Below the pieces are notes generated by a model. It did no database searches, was not told the origin of the DNA, and saw only the letters and a program-made list of their open reading frames with translations. The position numbers and the translations under genes were made by a program. From Tropicimonas marinistellae (GTDB taxonomy: Bacteria > Pseudomonadota > Alphaproteobacteria > Rhodobacterales > Rhodobacteraceae), in the NCBI RefSeq assembly GCF_001509585.1, contig NZ_LNCI01000015.1, forward strand, positions 33,073 through 97,072: a DNA stretch of 64,000 nt, read 5' to 3'. This document shows positions 51,156-60,204 of the stretch, piece by piece; within the stretch, counting starts at the first letter, position 1, and every line of letters begins with the position of its first letter.

Positions 51156-53681
51156 ATGCAGAGCAAGCACCTGACACTTCTCGGTTCCGCCGTCTTTCTC
51201 CTCCTTCTGCCCGCGCTGATGCCGGTCTTCGGCCTCACCAATTCGACCGCCACGCAGATCGTGGTGTTGACAATCGCAGCCCTCGGGCTGAACATGATGA
51301 TGGGCTATACGGGGCTCGTCTCCTTTGGCCATGCCGCGTGGTTCGGCATCGGCGGCTACGCGGCGGCGCTCTCCCAGATCCACGTCTTTCACGGGCAGAT
51401 CCTGCTGCCGATCCTGTTCGGCACCGTTTTCGTCGGCCTCTTGTCGCTGGTGCTGGGCGCGCTGATGCTGCGCCGGCGCGGGGTCTATTTCGCGCTGATG
51501 ACGCTGGCGCTCTCGGCGCTCACGTTTTCCATCGCATTCCGCTGGACCGCACTGACCGGGGGCGAGGATGGGCTTGGCGGGTTCGACCGCGCGACGCTGC
51601 TGCCGCTCGATCTCTCCAACAATCTCACCTTCTACTACTTCACCGCCGCTTTCGGGCTTGGCGTGCTCTACCTGCTCATCCGGGTGGTGCGCTCGCCCTT
51701 CGGCCATGTGCTCGTTGCGATCCGGGAAAACCAATCGCGCGCGGAATTCCAGGGCTACGAGGTGGACCGCTACAAACTCGCGGTTTTCGTGCTCTCGGCC
51801 ATGGTCACGGCACTGGCAGGCACACTCTCGGGCTTCCAGCATTACATCGTCACCGCCGAGGCAACCGCCATCGAATTCTCCGGCGAATTGCTGGCGATGG
51901 TGGTGATCGGCGGCATGCATGGCCGCATCCTCGGCCCCGCTGTCGGTGTGCTCTTCTTCGTGATGTTCCGCGAGGTGCTGTCCACCTGGTCGTCGGACTG
52001 GCTCTTCTGGTTCGGCCTCGTCTTCGTCGCCTTCGTCATGTACCTGCCCGGCGGCATCATCGGTATCGTGGACAAAATCCATCACCGGCTGAACCCGCCG
52101 CCCACCACCGGGGCTGCGATGAGCCAGCGCAAGATCTATGAAGGGCTGGACCTGCCGGAGACCCTGCGGCCCGCGCCCTCCGAGCGGGCGGAGGTGCTGG
52201 CCGCGCATGGCGTGTCGAAGAACTTCGGCGGTATCCGTGCGGTGCGCGAGGCCGATATCTCCGTCGCCCCGGGCCAGATCTACGCGCTGATTGGCCCGAA
52301 CGGCGCCGGAAAGACCACGCTCTTCAACCTGATCTCGGGCGAGCATGCGCCGAGCGAAGGCACCGTGGAGCTGATGGGGACTCGGATCGACGGTCTTTCT
52401 CCGGCGAAGATCAGCCAGGCCGGGCTTGCCCGCTCCTTCCAGATTACCAGCCTTTTCGAGGGGATCTCGATCCGCGAGAACCTGCGCCTCTCCTTTCAGG
52501 CCAAGCATCCCGCGCGGTTCAATTTCTGGCGCGATGCGGAGAGCTTCGAGGACATCAACGGCGAGACCGCCGAACTGATCCGGTTCCTCGGCCTTGAAGG
52601 GATCGAGGAAACGCTTGGCGCAGATCTTTCCTATGGCGGCCAGCGGCTGGTGGATCTCGGCATCGCGCTGGCGACCAAGCCGCAAATGCTGCTGCTGGAC
52701 GAGCCGCTGGCGGGCTTGGCAGCGGCCGAACGCGAGCGCGTCTCACGCCTCGTCACCACCATGGCGCAATACATTCCCGTGCTGATTGTCGAGCATGATA
52801 TCGACCGCATCCTCGGCTTCTCGGATGTGGTGACGGTGATGAACGAGGGGGCGGTTCTGCTCGCGGGCTCGCCTGAAACGATCCGGTCGGACAAGCGCGT
52901 TCAGGAGATCTATACCGGCAGCGGCACCCCCACGGTGACGCCCGTTGCCCCGCATCACGCGGCCCAGGGCGAGGCCGTGCTCAAGGTGGAAAATCTTCAC
53001 ACCTATTACGGCAAGAGCCATATCCTGAACGGCGCGGAACTGGAGGTGCGCCCGGGCCAGATCGTGGCGCTGCTGGGCCGCAATGGCGCTGGCAAATCGA
53101 CCTTCCTGAAATCGGTTGCTGGACTGGTGCGCCCACGTGAGGGGCGGGTTAGTTTCGCCGGGCAGGAACTCGCCGGACAGCCTGCGCCCGATATCGCCCG
53201 CGCCGGGATCGGCTATGTACCGCAGGGCAGGGGCCTCTTCTCCGGCATGACCGTGCGGGACAACATCGCGCTTGGCCATCTTGCCCGACCGAAGGGGCAG
53301 TCGGGCGTCTACTGGACCGAGGAGCGGATTTTCGAGTTCTTCCCCCGCCTGAAAGAGCGCATCAACTCACACGCTGATTTCCTCTCGGGCGGTGAGCAGC
53401 AGATGCTGGCCATCGCCCGCGCGCTTTCGGCCGATGTCCGGCTGTTGCTGCTGGACGAGCCCTTCGAGGGGCTTGCACCGGCGGTCATCGAAGACCTGTT
53501 CCGCGTTCTCGACAGGCTCCGGACGGAGGTTCCGGTGGTCATCGTTGAGCACAATCTCGACCTCGTTCTTGCGCTTGCGGACAGGGTCTACGCGATGGAG
53601 CAGGGTGCCGTCTTTCATGACGGGGACGCTTCCGAGCTTCTGCACGATCTCGATTACCGCAAAGAAATTCTCTGGCTTTGA
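51156..53681 (+). CDS. Triple-fusion ABC subunit LivM-LivG-LivF
   Basis: 841 residues in one uninterrupted frame from ATG 51156. Residues 1-~321 are a LivM permease ('GLNMMMGYTGLVSFGHAAWFGIGGYAAAL'). From Met322 ('MSQRKIYEGLD') a LivG ATPase begins (Walker A GPNGAGKTT near residue 380; 'YGGQRLVDLGIALATKPQMLLLDEP'). From ~606 a LivF ATPase follows (Walker A GRNGAGKST near 641; signature LSGGEQQMLAIARAL; Walker B 'LLLLDEPFEGLAP'). These are normally three genes. The LivG signature reads SYGGQ, a common LivG variant. Internal initiation at Met322 lacks a clear ribosome site. Confidence 0.93.
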   Translation: MQSKHLTLLGSAVFLLLLPALMPVFGLTNSTATQIVVLTIAALGLNMMMGYTGLVSFGHAAWFGIGGYAAALSQIHVFHGQILLPILFGTVFVGLLSLVLGALMLRRRGVYFALMTLALSALTFSIAFRWTALTGGEDGLGGFDRATLLPLDLSNNLTFYYFTAAFGLGVLYLLIRVVRSPFGHVLVAIRENQSRAEFQGYEVDRYKLAVFVLSAMVTALAGTLSGFQHYIVTAEATAIEFSGELLAMVVIGGMHGRILGPAVGVLFFVMFREVLSTWSSDWLFWFGLVFVAFVMYLPGGIIGIVDKIHHRLNPPPTTGAAMSQRKIYEGLDLPETLRPAPSERAEVLAAHGVSKNFGGIRAVREADISVAPGQIYALIGPNGAGKTTLFNLISGEHAPSEGTVELMGTRIDGLSPAKISQAGLARSFQITSLFEGISIRENLRLSFQAKHPARFNFWRDAESFEDINGETAELIRFLGLEGIEETLGADLSYGGQRLVDLGIALATKPQMLLLDEPLAGLAAAERERVSRLVTTMAQYIPVLIVEHDIDRILGFSDVVTVMNEGAVLLAGSPETIRSDKRVQEIYTGSGTPTVTPVAPHHAAQGEAVLKVENLHTYYGKSHILNGAELEVRPGQIVALLGRNGAGKSTFLKSVAGLVRPREGRVSFAGQELAGQPAPDIARAGIGYVPQGRGLFSGMTVRDNIALGHLARPKGQSGVYWTEERIFEFFPRLKERINSHADFLSGGEQQMLAIARALSADVRLLLLDEPFEGLAPAVIEDLFRVLDRLRTEVPVVIVEHNLDLVLALADRVYAMEQGAVFHDGDASELLHDLDYRKEILWL

Positions 53682-53698
53682 CGAAGAAGGGACATGCC

Positions 53699-55156
53699 AT
53701 GAGCGAAGATCTCGCCAATGCCACGACCGCAAATCCGCTTGCCCGGCTGGACTTGCTGATTGCCGGAGAGCGCATCGCCGGGCGCGGAGAACCCTTCCGC
53801 GTGCTGGACAAGTTCACGCAAACGCCTGTTGCCGAGGCCACCGAGGCCGATCCCGGACAGGTGCAGCAGATGTTAGATGCAGCTGAGGCGGCCTTTCGCG
53901 CCGGTGCGCCATCCGCTTATGCACGCGGAGCGATCCTCGACCGGGCGGCACGGTTGCTGTCCGAACAGGCGGAGGAAGTGCAACGCATAATCCAACTGGA
54001 AACCGGGTTTACCCGCGCCGACGCGAGGGGAGAGCTTAGACGATGCCTGGAGACACTGCGGCTCTCGGCGGAAGAAGCACGCGGGCTGCGCGGCGAAGTG
54101 GTGCCGGTTTCCGGTGCCCCGAACCAGGGCCGCCGCATGGCCTTCACATTGCGCGTTCCTCTTGGTGTGGTGCTGGCCATCACACCCTTCAACTCGCCGC
54201 TCAACACGGTTGCCCACAAGGTTGCCCCGGCATTCGCCGCCGGCAATGCCGTGGTGGTGAAGCCCGCCAGCGCGACGCCGATGACGGCGCTGAAGCTGGC
54301 CGGGATACTCGTCGAAGCCGGCCTGCCACCGGGTTTCCTTTCGGTGCTCTTGGGGGGCGCGGATGTCACACAGGCGGCTATTGCAGATCCGCGCGTGCGC
54401 TTCATCGCCTTTACGGGCTCGACCGCAGTCGGCGGCAAGATTCAGGCCGCCGCCGGGTTGCGCCGGACACAGATGGAGCTTGGTTCGATTGCCTTCACGA
54501 TCCTCTGTGATGATGCGGTGGTGGAGGACGCCGTGCCAAAACTTGTTGGCGCATCCTTCCGCAAGGCCGGGCAGGTCTGTACTTCGGTACAAATCGCCCT
54601 CATCCACCGCTCCCGGTTCGCAGAAACGGTGGAGCTTTTGAAGGCGCAGGTCGAGAGAGTTCGTCATGGTGATCCGTCTGACGACGGAGTGCTCACCGGG
54701 CCATTGATCAGCGAGGCCGAAGCGTGCCGGGTCGAGAGTTGGATCGAGGAGGCCATCGCGCAGGGGGCCACGCGCCTTGCAGGAGGACCGCGAAACGGCG
54801 CCGTCGTGCCGCCCACGCTGCTGACCGACGTTACGCCGGAAATGAAGGTTTACAGCGAAGAGATCTTTGGCCCGGTGCTATGCCTGATCCCCTTCGACAG
54901 CCAGGATGAAGCGGTGCGCATCGTCAACTCCACGCCTTACGGTCTGGCGACTGGAATCTTCACGAACCAATTGACCCTCGCAATGGATTTCGCCCGGAGG
55001 CTGGAGGTTGGCGGGGTCCATATCAACGAGACCTCGAGTTCCCGCGTCGACCTGATGCCCTACGGAGGCACGAAGGACAGCGGCTTCGGGCGCGAGGGGC
55101 CGAAATATGCGGTCGAGGAAATGACCGAACAGCGTATCGTCACAATCACCACCTGA
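53699..55156 (+). CDS. NAD(P)-dependent aldehyde dehydrogenase
   Basis: 485 residues from ATG 53699 (GAAGGGA upstream). 'VLAITPFNSPLNTVAHKVAPAFAAGNAVVVKPAS' is the cofactor region, and 'FIAFTGSTAVGGKIQ' the GxxxG loop. The general base is consistent with Glu260 in 'QMELGSIAF' and the nucleophile with Cys294 in 'GQVCTSVQ'. The Leu-Gly-Ser (not Leu-Gly-Gly) around the Glu is typical of semialdehyde/betaine-like subgroups that differ from the core family. It lies 17 bp after the transporter fusion and probably oxidises an aldehyde from the imported compound. Confidence 0.92.
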   Translation: MSEDLANATTANPLARLDLLIAGERIAGRGEPFRVLDKFTQTPVAEATEADPGQVQQMLDAAEAAFRAGAPSAYARGAILDRAARLLSEQAEEVQRIIQLETGFTRADARGELRRCLETLRLSAEEARGLRGEVVPVSGAPNQGRRMAFTLRVPLGVVLAITPFNSPLNTVAHKVAPAFAAGNAVVVKPASATPMTALKLAGILVEAGLPPGFLSVLLGGADVTQAAIADPRVRFIAFTGSTAVGGKIQAAAGLRRTQMELGSIAFTILCDDAVVEDAVPKLVGASFRKAGQVCTSVQIALIHRSRFAETVELLKAQVERVRHGDPSDDGVLTGPLISEAEACRVESWIEEAIAQGATRLAGGPRNGAVVPPTLLTDVTPEMKVYSEEIFGPVLCLIPFDSQDEAVRIVNSTPYGLATGIFTNQLTLAMDFARRLEVGGVHINETSSSRVDLMPYGGTKDSGFGREGPKYAVEEMTEQRIVTITT

Positions 55157-55196
55157 CCGGTCGCATTCGGGCCGGGTTCAGCGAAAGGAATATCTC

Positions 55197-55919
55197 ATGA
55201 CACGAAAACTCGCCATCGTCTTCGGAGGATCCCGCGGCATCGGCGCCGCCATCGGCGCGGCACTCGCCCGCGACGGCTTCGATGTCGCACTCACCCATGC
55301 CAGTGCCACGCCGCCGTCCCCGTTCGAGGTGGAGGGGGCCAGCATCAGCCTGCACCGGGCGGATATCCGCAACGCCGACGAGGTCTCGGCCGTGTTCGAG
55401 GCGGTGGCGGCAAGCCATGGCAGGGCACCCGATTGCGTCGTCGCCAATGCCGGGATCAACGTGCCGCCCGGACCGATGGCGAGCTTTCCTGATGAGCGTT
55501 TTCGAGATCTGGTGGAGGTCAATATCGTCGGTGCCTTCAACGTTCTGAAAGCCGCTGCTGCAAACGTCGCCGATGGCGGCACGATCATCGGCCTGACCAC
55601 GTCGCTTGTGCGTGTGGCAGCGCCCGGTCTCGGACCCTATTCGGCAACCAAGGCCGCCGTGGAATGCCTGCTGCGCGCGATGTCCAAGGAACTGGCGGGG
55701 CGCAATGTCCGTGTGAACGGGGTGGCGCCAGGCCCGGTGGACACGGACCTCTTCCGCTCCGGCAAGGACGAGGCCGCCATCCAGAGATCCGGCGCCTTGA
55801 GCCCCTTCAACCGTGTGGGATTGCCAGAGGAAGTTGCCGAGGTCGTAAGTTTTCTCGCCTCCGACAAGGCGTCCTGGGTACATGGACAGATCGTCCAGCC
55901 CAACGGCGGGCTCGTTTAA
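55197..55919 (+). CDS. Short-chain dehydrogenase/reductase
   Basis: 240 residues from ATG 55197 (AAAGGA upstream). Cofactor motif 'VFGGSRGIGAAIGAAL', structural motif 'VVANAGINV', catalytic 'YSATKAAVECLLRAMSKEL' (Tyr-x3-Lys) and 'NGVAPGPVDTDLF' are all present. The TGxxxGxG Thr is replaced by Gly (FGGSRGIG). It is the last gene of cluster C, 40 bp after the aldehyde dehydrogenase. It probably handles an alcohol/ketone step. Confidence 0.9.
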   Translation: MTRKLAIVFGGSRGIGAAIGAALARDGFDVALTHASATPPSPFEVEGASISLHRADIRNADEVSAVFEAVAASHGRAPDCVVANAGINVPPGPMASFPDERFRDLVEVNIVGAFNVLKAAAANVADGGTIIGLTTSLVRVAAPGLGPYSATKAAVECLLRAMSKELAGRNVRVNGVAPGPVDTDLFRSGKDEAAIQRSGALSPFNRVGLPEEVAEVVSFLASDKASWVHGQIVQPNGGLV

Positions 55920-56227
55920 GCCCTGGTGCATTCGACCCAGGCCGACGCAGCGGTCATCGATAGTCCGGTCGGTCCGAGCGACTTACAGGTGCTCGAAAGA
56001 TGCCACGTTTTCTCCCAACGGCGGGCAACACCGCCTTGAGCCGTCGCCGTTCCGGTATTGGCACATTCGGGCGAGGCGAATTTCGCCGGCTGGTGCTGGC
56101 CGTGCATTTGCGCGATTTCGGCACAGGGACGCAGACAGTCAATTCCCCAAGCGGTGGCGCTTCCACCGCACCACCAACAATACCTCAGGAGATGACGTGG
56201 GTCGCTGCGCGGTGATAGGGTCGGGAA
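55920..56227. other. Gap with no supported gene
   Basis: About 0.3 kb between the SDR and the LysR gene. Only short frames without ribosome sites occur. No clear terminator, palindrome or copy of the catabolic promoter element was found. Confidence 0.5.
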
Positions 56228-57292
56228 GTGGCAAGCCAGAGCACGGCGGGCCAGTTCCTGGATGTGCAGATGCTCAACGATGTCAATCTCAACGCGATGC
56301 GGTATTTCGAGGCGATTGTAAGGCTCGGACGAGTGTCCAAGGCGGCCGAAGAGCTTCGCGTCACCGATTCCGCGGTGAGTCAGCAGATCCGGCTGCTGGA
56401 GCAACAATTCGGAGTGAAGCTCTTTCGGCGGGACAACCGCCGCCTCGTGCCGACCGAAGAGGGAGAACGGCTCTACATTGCGGTCTCGAAGGCGTTCCGA
56501 ACTGTGGCGGATGTCCACTCAGCCATCGTCCGCCAGCACCAGCAACGGCAATTCATCATGCGCGTAAGCCCTTCGTTTGGCGTGCGATGGCTCGGGCTGC
56601 GGATCAAGTCTTTCCTCGATCAAAACGAGGGTTGGAGTGTTCGGGTCGACGCAACGCCGGAGTACTCCGACTTTGACACCGAGGTCGTGGATCTCGACCT
56701 TCGCTACGGCAAGGATACCCGCACAAGCTTGCACGAAGTGGACGTGATGCAGGATTTCGTTCTGCCGATGTGCTCGCCAGACTATCTCGCTGCACTGAGG
56801 GAGATCAGCTCAGACCCCATGGAGCAGCTTCGGAACGCCCAACTGATCGACAGCGTAAAAACCTGCTATCGCTGGGATGCCTGGCTGGACCGAAACCGAG
56901 GGCACGAAGTAACGCTGCCGTCGCTGTATTCGCTACGGTTCGATCGCTCGTCCATGGCAATCCAGCTTGCCGCCGACGGTGCCGGGGTGACGCTAGAAAG
57001 CGCAGTGCTGGCCTGGCGGGAACTTTCCTCCGGGGCGCTTGTTCCGCTTTCAAGCGATATCGAGGTGATCGAGTTCACCGGATACCGGGTGGTCTGCCCG
57101 CCGAGACATACGAACCGCCGCATCGTGCGGCGGTTCATCGACTGGGTACTGGAGGAGGGCGCTCGCCACGAGACGGCGGTGCGCGACCACCTGAAAAGCC
57201 TTGGCTGTGTGATCGTTGCCGAAGAGGAGCCAGCGCTGGACGAGGCGAGTGCGTCCGGAGCGCCGCGTCACGGTCACAGAGAGACTCAGTAG
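56228..57292 (+). CDS. LysR-type regulator, GcvA-like
   Basis: 354 residues from GTG 56228; ATG 56270 is an alternative start. HTH 'VSKAAEELRVTDSAVSQQIRLLEQQFGVKLFRRDNRRLVPTEEG' has the GcvA-type 'VTxSAVSxQI' motif. The effector domain includes 'VDLDLRYGKDTRTSLHEVDVMQDFVLPMCSP', also GcvA-like. A ~40-residue C-terminal tail is longer than usual. It converges on the TRAP operon and overlaps the dctM stop by 7 nt. It may regulate cluster D. Confidence 0.9.
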   Translation: MASQSTAGQFLDVQMLNDVNLNAMRYFEAIVRLGRVSKAAEELRVTDSAVSQQIRLLEQQFGVKLFRRDNRRLVPTEEGERLYIAVSKAFRTVADVHSAIVRQHQQRQFIMRVSPSFGVRWLGLRIKSFLDQNEGWSVRVDATPEYSDFDTEVVDLDLRYGKDTRTSLHEVDVMQDFVLPMCSPDYLAALREISSDPMEQLRNAQLIDSVKTCYRWDAWLDRNRGHEVTLPSLYSLRFDRSSMAIQLAADGAGVTLESAVLAWRELSSGALVPLSSDIEVIEFTGYRVVCPPRHTNRRIVRRFIDWVLEEGARHETAVRDHLKSLGCVIVAEEEPALDEASASGAPRHGHRETQ

Positions 57293-58542
57293 ATGGTCAG
57301 CGCGGGAACATAGGAGATCAGCATCAGGACGACGAGAGCGACAAGGTAGAAGGGTACCAACGCCCGTACGGTTTCACCTACTCGACATCGCGCGATTGCG
57401 GTCGAGATGAACAGGGTCGTGCCCACCGGTGGTGTATAGAGGCCAACCGACAGGTTGACGACCATCATCAGGCCAAGCTGCACAAGATCGAGACCGATGG
57501 CGTTGCCGATCGTGACGAAGAGTGGTCCCAGCAGCAAGACGGCTGCCGGCAGATCTAGAAAGGCGCCGACCACGATCATTACGACGTTGAGCGCGAGGAT
57601 CACCATCCACGGTTCCGAAAACGTGGCCGCGACCCACGCCGAGAGGTCTTGCGGTACGCGTTCCGCGGTGAGCACCCATTGAATGGTCGAGGAAGCCATG
57701 ATGATGAACATGACCGCGCCGGTCATCATTGCGGTTTCGACCGCCGCATTCCAAAGGCCACGCCAGGACAGGTCGCGGTAGACGAGGCCACTGACAATGA
57801 GCGCGTAGGCGACGGCCATGACGCTGACCTCGGTGGGCGTGGCGATGCCGAAGCGGAGGGTGCCGATCACGAAGACAGGCATGAGTAGCGCCGGGATGGC
57901 AGTCAGGATCTGGCTGCGAAAGGCCCGGAACCCGCCCGCTAGTGGCGACCGGGGCAGGTTCTTCCGGTTCGCAACGAACCAGACCATGGTGAACATGCCC
58001 GTGCCGAGCAACAAGCCCGGCAGGATCCCGGCAACGAAGAGATCGACGATCGAGACGTTGGAGACCAGCCCGTAGAGGATCAGCGGTATGGAGGGCGGTA
58101 TCAGTACCGAGACGGTGGAGGAGGCAGAGTTGATCGCAGCGGCAAAACCACTCGGATAGCCCTCCTTCTGCTGCACCGGGATCAGCGCATTGCCGAGCGC
58201 GGAGGCATCGGCGACGGCCGAGCCAGAAACACCACCGAACATCACGGAACCGATAATCGAAACCTGCCCCATCCCGCCCTTGAAGTTGCCGACGAGCAGG
58301 CGCGCGATGTTGACGAGATAGACGCCGAACTTGCCGGACATCATCAGGCTTCCGGCCATGATGAAGAACGGGATCGCCAGCATCGGGAAGCTCTGGGTTG
58401 GCGTGTAGAGTCGCTGGACAATCACCGCCATCGGCTTGCCGTCGATGAACAACGCCGCGGCCACCCCGCCCAGCATCGCGTGTGCCACTGGCACAGAGAA
58501 AGCCAACAGCAGGAAGAAAATCCAGATCAACGGCGCGGTCAT
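57286..58542 (-). CDS. dctM: TRAP transporter large permease (DctM)
   Basis: 418 residues, about 12 helices. 'SIIGSVMFGGVSGSAVADASALGNALIPVQQKEGYPSGFAAAINSASSTVSVLIPPSIPLILYG' is the DctM core, and 'VGLYTPPVGTTLFISTAIA' is the second diagnostic block. AAAAGGGG precedes ATG 58542. It follows dctQ by 13 bp and ends the operon that begins with the transketolase genes. Confidence 0.95.
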   Translation of the reverse strand: MTAPLIWIFFLLLAFSVPVAHAMLGGVAAALFIDGKPMAVIVQRLYTPTQSFPMLAIPFFIMAGSLMMSGKFGVYLVNIARLLVGNFKGGMGQVSIIGSVMFGGVSGSAVADASALGNALIPVQQKEGYPSGFAAAINSASSTVSVLIPPSIPLILYGLVSNVSIVDLFVAGILPGLLLGTGMFTMVWFVANRKNLPRSPLAGGFRAFRSQILTAIPALLMPVFVIGTLRFGIATPTEVSVMAVAYALIVSGLVYRDLSWRGLWNAAVETAMMTGAVMFIIMASSTIQWVLTAERVPQDLSAWVAATFSEPWMVILALNVVMIVVGAFLDLPAAVLLLGPLFVTIGNAIGLDLVQLGLMMVVNLSVGLYTPPVGTTLFISTAIARCRVGETVRALVPFYLVALVVLMLISYVPALTIY

Positions 58543-58555
58543 CGAGGTCCCCTTT

Positions 58556-59128
58556 TCAGCTGAGGCTGGCGCGCTCGGGGCCGGTATCGTACGTGTCGTC
58601 GCCAGCCAGGAGGCGGATGATGTCGATCAAGGCGATCACGGCCATGCCGGCAAAAGCGTAGACGAGACTCGAGTATCCCCAGATCTGTTTGATTCCGAGC
58701 GTGGAAAGAGTTTGGAATTTCGACGCCTTCAGGATCGGTTGGCTCGACTCCAGGACGCTGAGCGCGATCACGAGGATTGTCACGTTTATTGCCAGGAACA
58801 GGATTGAGCGCGGCTTCGGCGCCAGCAGGTCGGACATCAGTGTGATCGAGATATTGCGGCCCCGCGCGGCCGCGATGACGATGCCTGCACCCACGAGCCA
58901 CGGTAAAAGCAGCGCATGGATTTCATAGGCCCATGCGATGCCCGAACCAAAGGCATAGCGCAGGATAACGTTCACAAGAAGCGCGACGAACATGAAGCCG
59001 AGGCATGTGGCGGCAATGATCCGGCCGCTCCAGTCAAGAAGCGTCGAAACGCCCGTGATCCAGAAGAGGAAGGGGCGCTTTGGCCCCTTCCCCCGTTGTT
59101 CCGGGGATGCCTTGTCCCCGGGGGTCAT
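58556..59128 (-). CDS. dctQ: TRAP transporter small permease (DctQ)
   Basis: 190 residues with four helices; 'GIAWAYEIHALLLPWLVGAGIVIAAARGRNISITLM' is the DctQ signature (W-x-E-E-type region and RG-x-H/N). The start overlaps the dctP stop (ATGA). The first ~20 codons are unusual: they contain two strong tandem hairpins (59068-59121), giving the N-terminal 'PGDKASPEQRGKGPKRP'. Confidence 0.92.
   Translation of the reverse strand: MTPGDKASPEQRGKGPKRPFLFWITGVSTLLDWSGRIIAATCLGFMFVALLVNVILRYAFGSGIAWAYEIHALLLPWLVGAGIVIAAARGRNISITLMSDLLAPKPRSILFLAINVTILVIALSVLESSQPILKASKFQTLSTLGIKQIWGYSSLVYAFAGMAVIALIDIIRLLAGDDTYDTGPERASLS
59068..59121 (-). promoter_or_regulatory. Tandem hairpins within the start of dctQ
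   Basis: Hairpin 1: CCGGGGA (59101-59107) / TCCCCGG (59115-59121), 7-nt loop. Hairpin 2: GGAAGGGGC (59068-59076) / GCCCCTTCC (59083-59091), 6-nt loop. Both are perfect stems, 10 bases apart, directly downstream of the overlapping dctP stop/dctQ start. They probably protect the dctP mRNA 3' end or limit dctQM expression. Confidence 0.6.
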
Positions 59129-60096
59129 TCAAGACCTGCAGCTTTCCGGAGCGCGGCGACGAGCTCTGGGTAGTTTTCCGCGTATTTCTCGTAGACCGAT
59201 GACGTCGCCGCCTGATACGCCGCCTTGTCCGCCTCGGCGAAGATCGCGCCTTCGGCTTCCATTTTTGGCATGAGTTCGGCGTCGCTGTCCGCCACCATCT
59301 GGCGCTGCATCGCACCGGCTTCCGCCGTCGCCTCGAGTGCGCAGGCCTGAGTGGCTTCGTCGAGACCCGACCACCAGGCCAGTCCGGCGACGACCGGAGT
59401 CGTCTCATACTTGTGGCCGGTCATTGTGACGTGGGGCGTGATCTCGTGCAGCTTGGCCGAGTAGATGTTCACCAGTGGGTTTTCCTGCCCGTCGAACACA
59501 CCGGATTGCAGCGCCGTCGGCAATTCGGACCATGCCAGGGGCGCCGGCGCGGCCCCGAGCGCCTCGAAGATGTCCACGGTCATCTGGTCGGGAGGGGTGC
59601 GGATCTTCATACCGGCCAGGCTGCCCGGCTCGGGGACGTTCTTGTTGACGTGTGTGATGTTTCGGATGCCGTTGTCCCAGAAACCGAGAATTGTCAGCCC
59701 GGCGTTTTGTGCACGCTCGTCGAGCATATCTCCGACGTCGCCATCGAGCACTTCCCAGGCCGTCGGCAGATCATTGAACAGGAAGGGCAGGCCGAGCAGG
59801 CCGATCTCCGGCACGATCTGGGACATCGGCCCCTGGCTATTGGCGGTGATCTGTATCACGCCGGCGGCGGCCGAGGTCAGCATTTCAGCATCATCGCCGA
59901 GTGTTGCGGACGGAGCGACATTGACTGTGTGTTCGCCGCCGGTGCACTCGCTGAAAAGTTCGGCCCATTTCTCGGCCGCAACGAAGCGCGGGTTTCCGGG
60001 GTTTGAGCCGTGGGCGAAGATGACCTCTTCCGCCTGCGCGGCCGTTCCGGCCAACACGGTCGCGCCCATCAGCGCGGTGACAAGTACAGTTTTCAT
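59125..60096 (-). CDS. dctP: TRAP transporter solute-binding protein (DctP)
   Basis: 323 residues. Signal peptide ~1-22 ('ALMGATVLAGTAAQAEE'). 'KWAELFSECTGGEHTVNVAPSATLGDDAEMLTSAAAGVIQITANS' and 'GLPFLFNDLPTAWEVLDGDVGDML' are DctP-like. The ligand-contacting Arg is expected in 'GMKIRTPPDQMTVDIFEALGAAPAPLAWSELPTALQSGVFDGQENPL', where the Arg-Thr-Pro and E-N-P blocks are intact. ATG 60096 has AGGAGGAGG upstream. It is the binding protein for a carboxylate or sugar acid used by the transketolase/SDR pathway. Confidence 0.94.
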   Translation of the reverse strand: MKTVLVTALMGATVLAGTAAQAEEVIFAHGSNPGNPRFVAAEKWAELFSECTGGEHTVNVAPSATLGDDAEMLTSAAAGVIQITANSQGPMSQIVPEIGLLGLPFLFNDLPTAWEVLDGDVGDMLDERAQNAGLTILGFWDNGIRNITHVNKNVPEPGSLAGMKIRTPPDQMTVDIFEALGAAPAPLAWSELPTALQSGVFDGQENPLVNIYSAKLHEITPHVTMTGHKYETTPVVAGLAWWSGLDEATQACALEATAEAGAMQRQMVADSDAELMPKMEAEGAIFAEADKAAYQAATSSVYEKYAENYPELVAALRKAAGLE

Positions 60097-60204
60097 GGAT
60101 TTCCTCCTCCTAGGAATATTGGTTGTTCACGCAGCAAGGTTGCTGCCGTTTCCCTTTGGCCGCCGCCTGTTATCCTCCGCTGGCGACGACCGCGGTTTCG
60201 GGGG

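Noticed and set aside
48977..51295. 772-codon open frame antisense to the binding-protein and livH genes
   Set aside because: It lies entirely opposite two genes with clear family motifs, has no ribosome site or domain, and is the kind of long antisense frame that high GC content produces.
50967..52685. 572-codon frame antisense to the LivM-LivG part of the fusion gene
   Set aside because: Composition (Arg/His/Glu/Gln-rich, no motif) is that of a shadow frame; the plus strand encodes full ABC domains.
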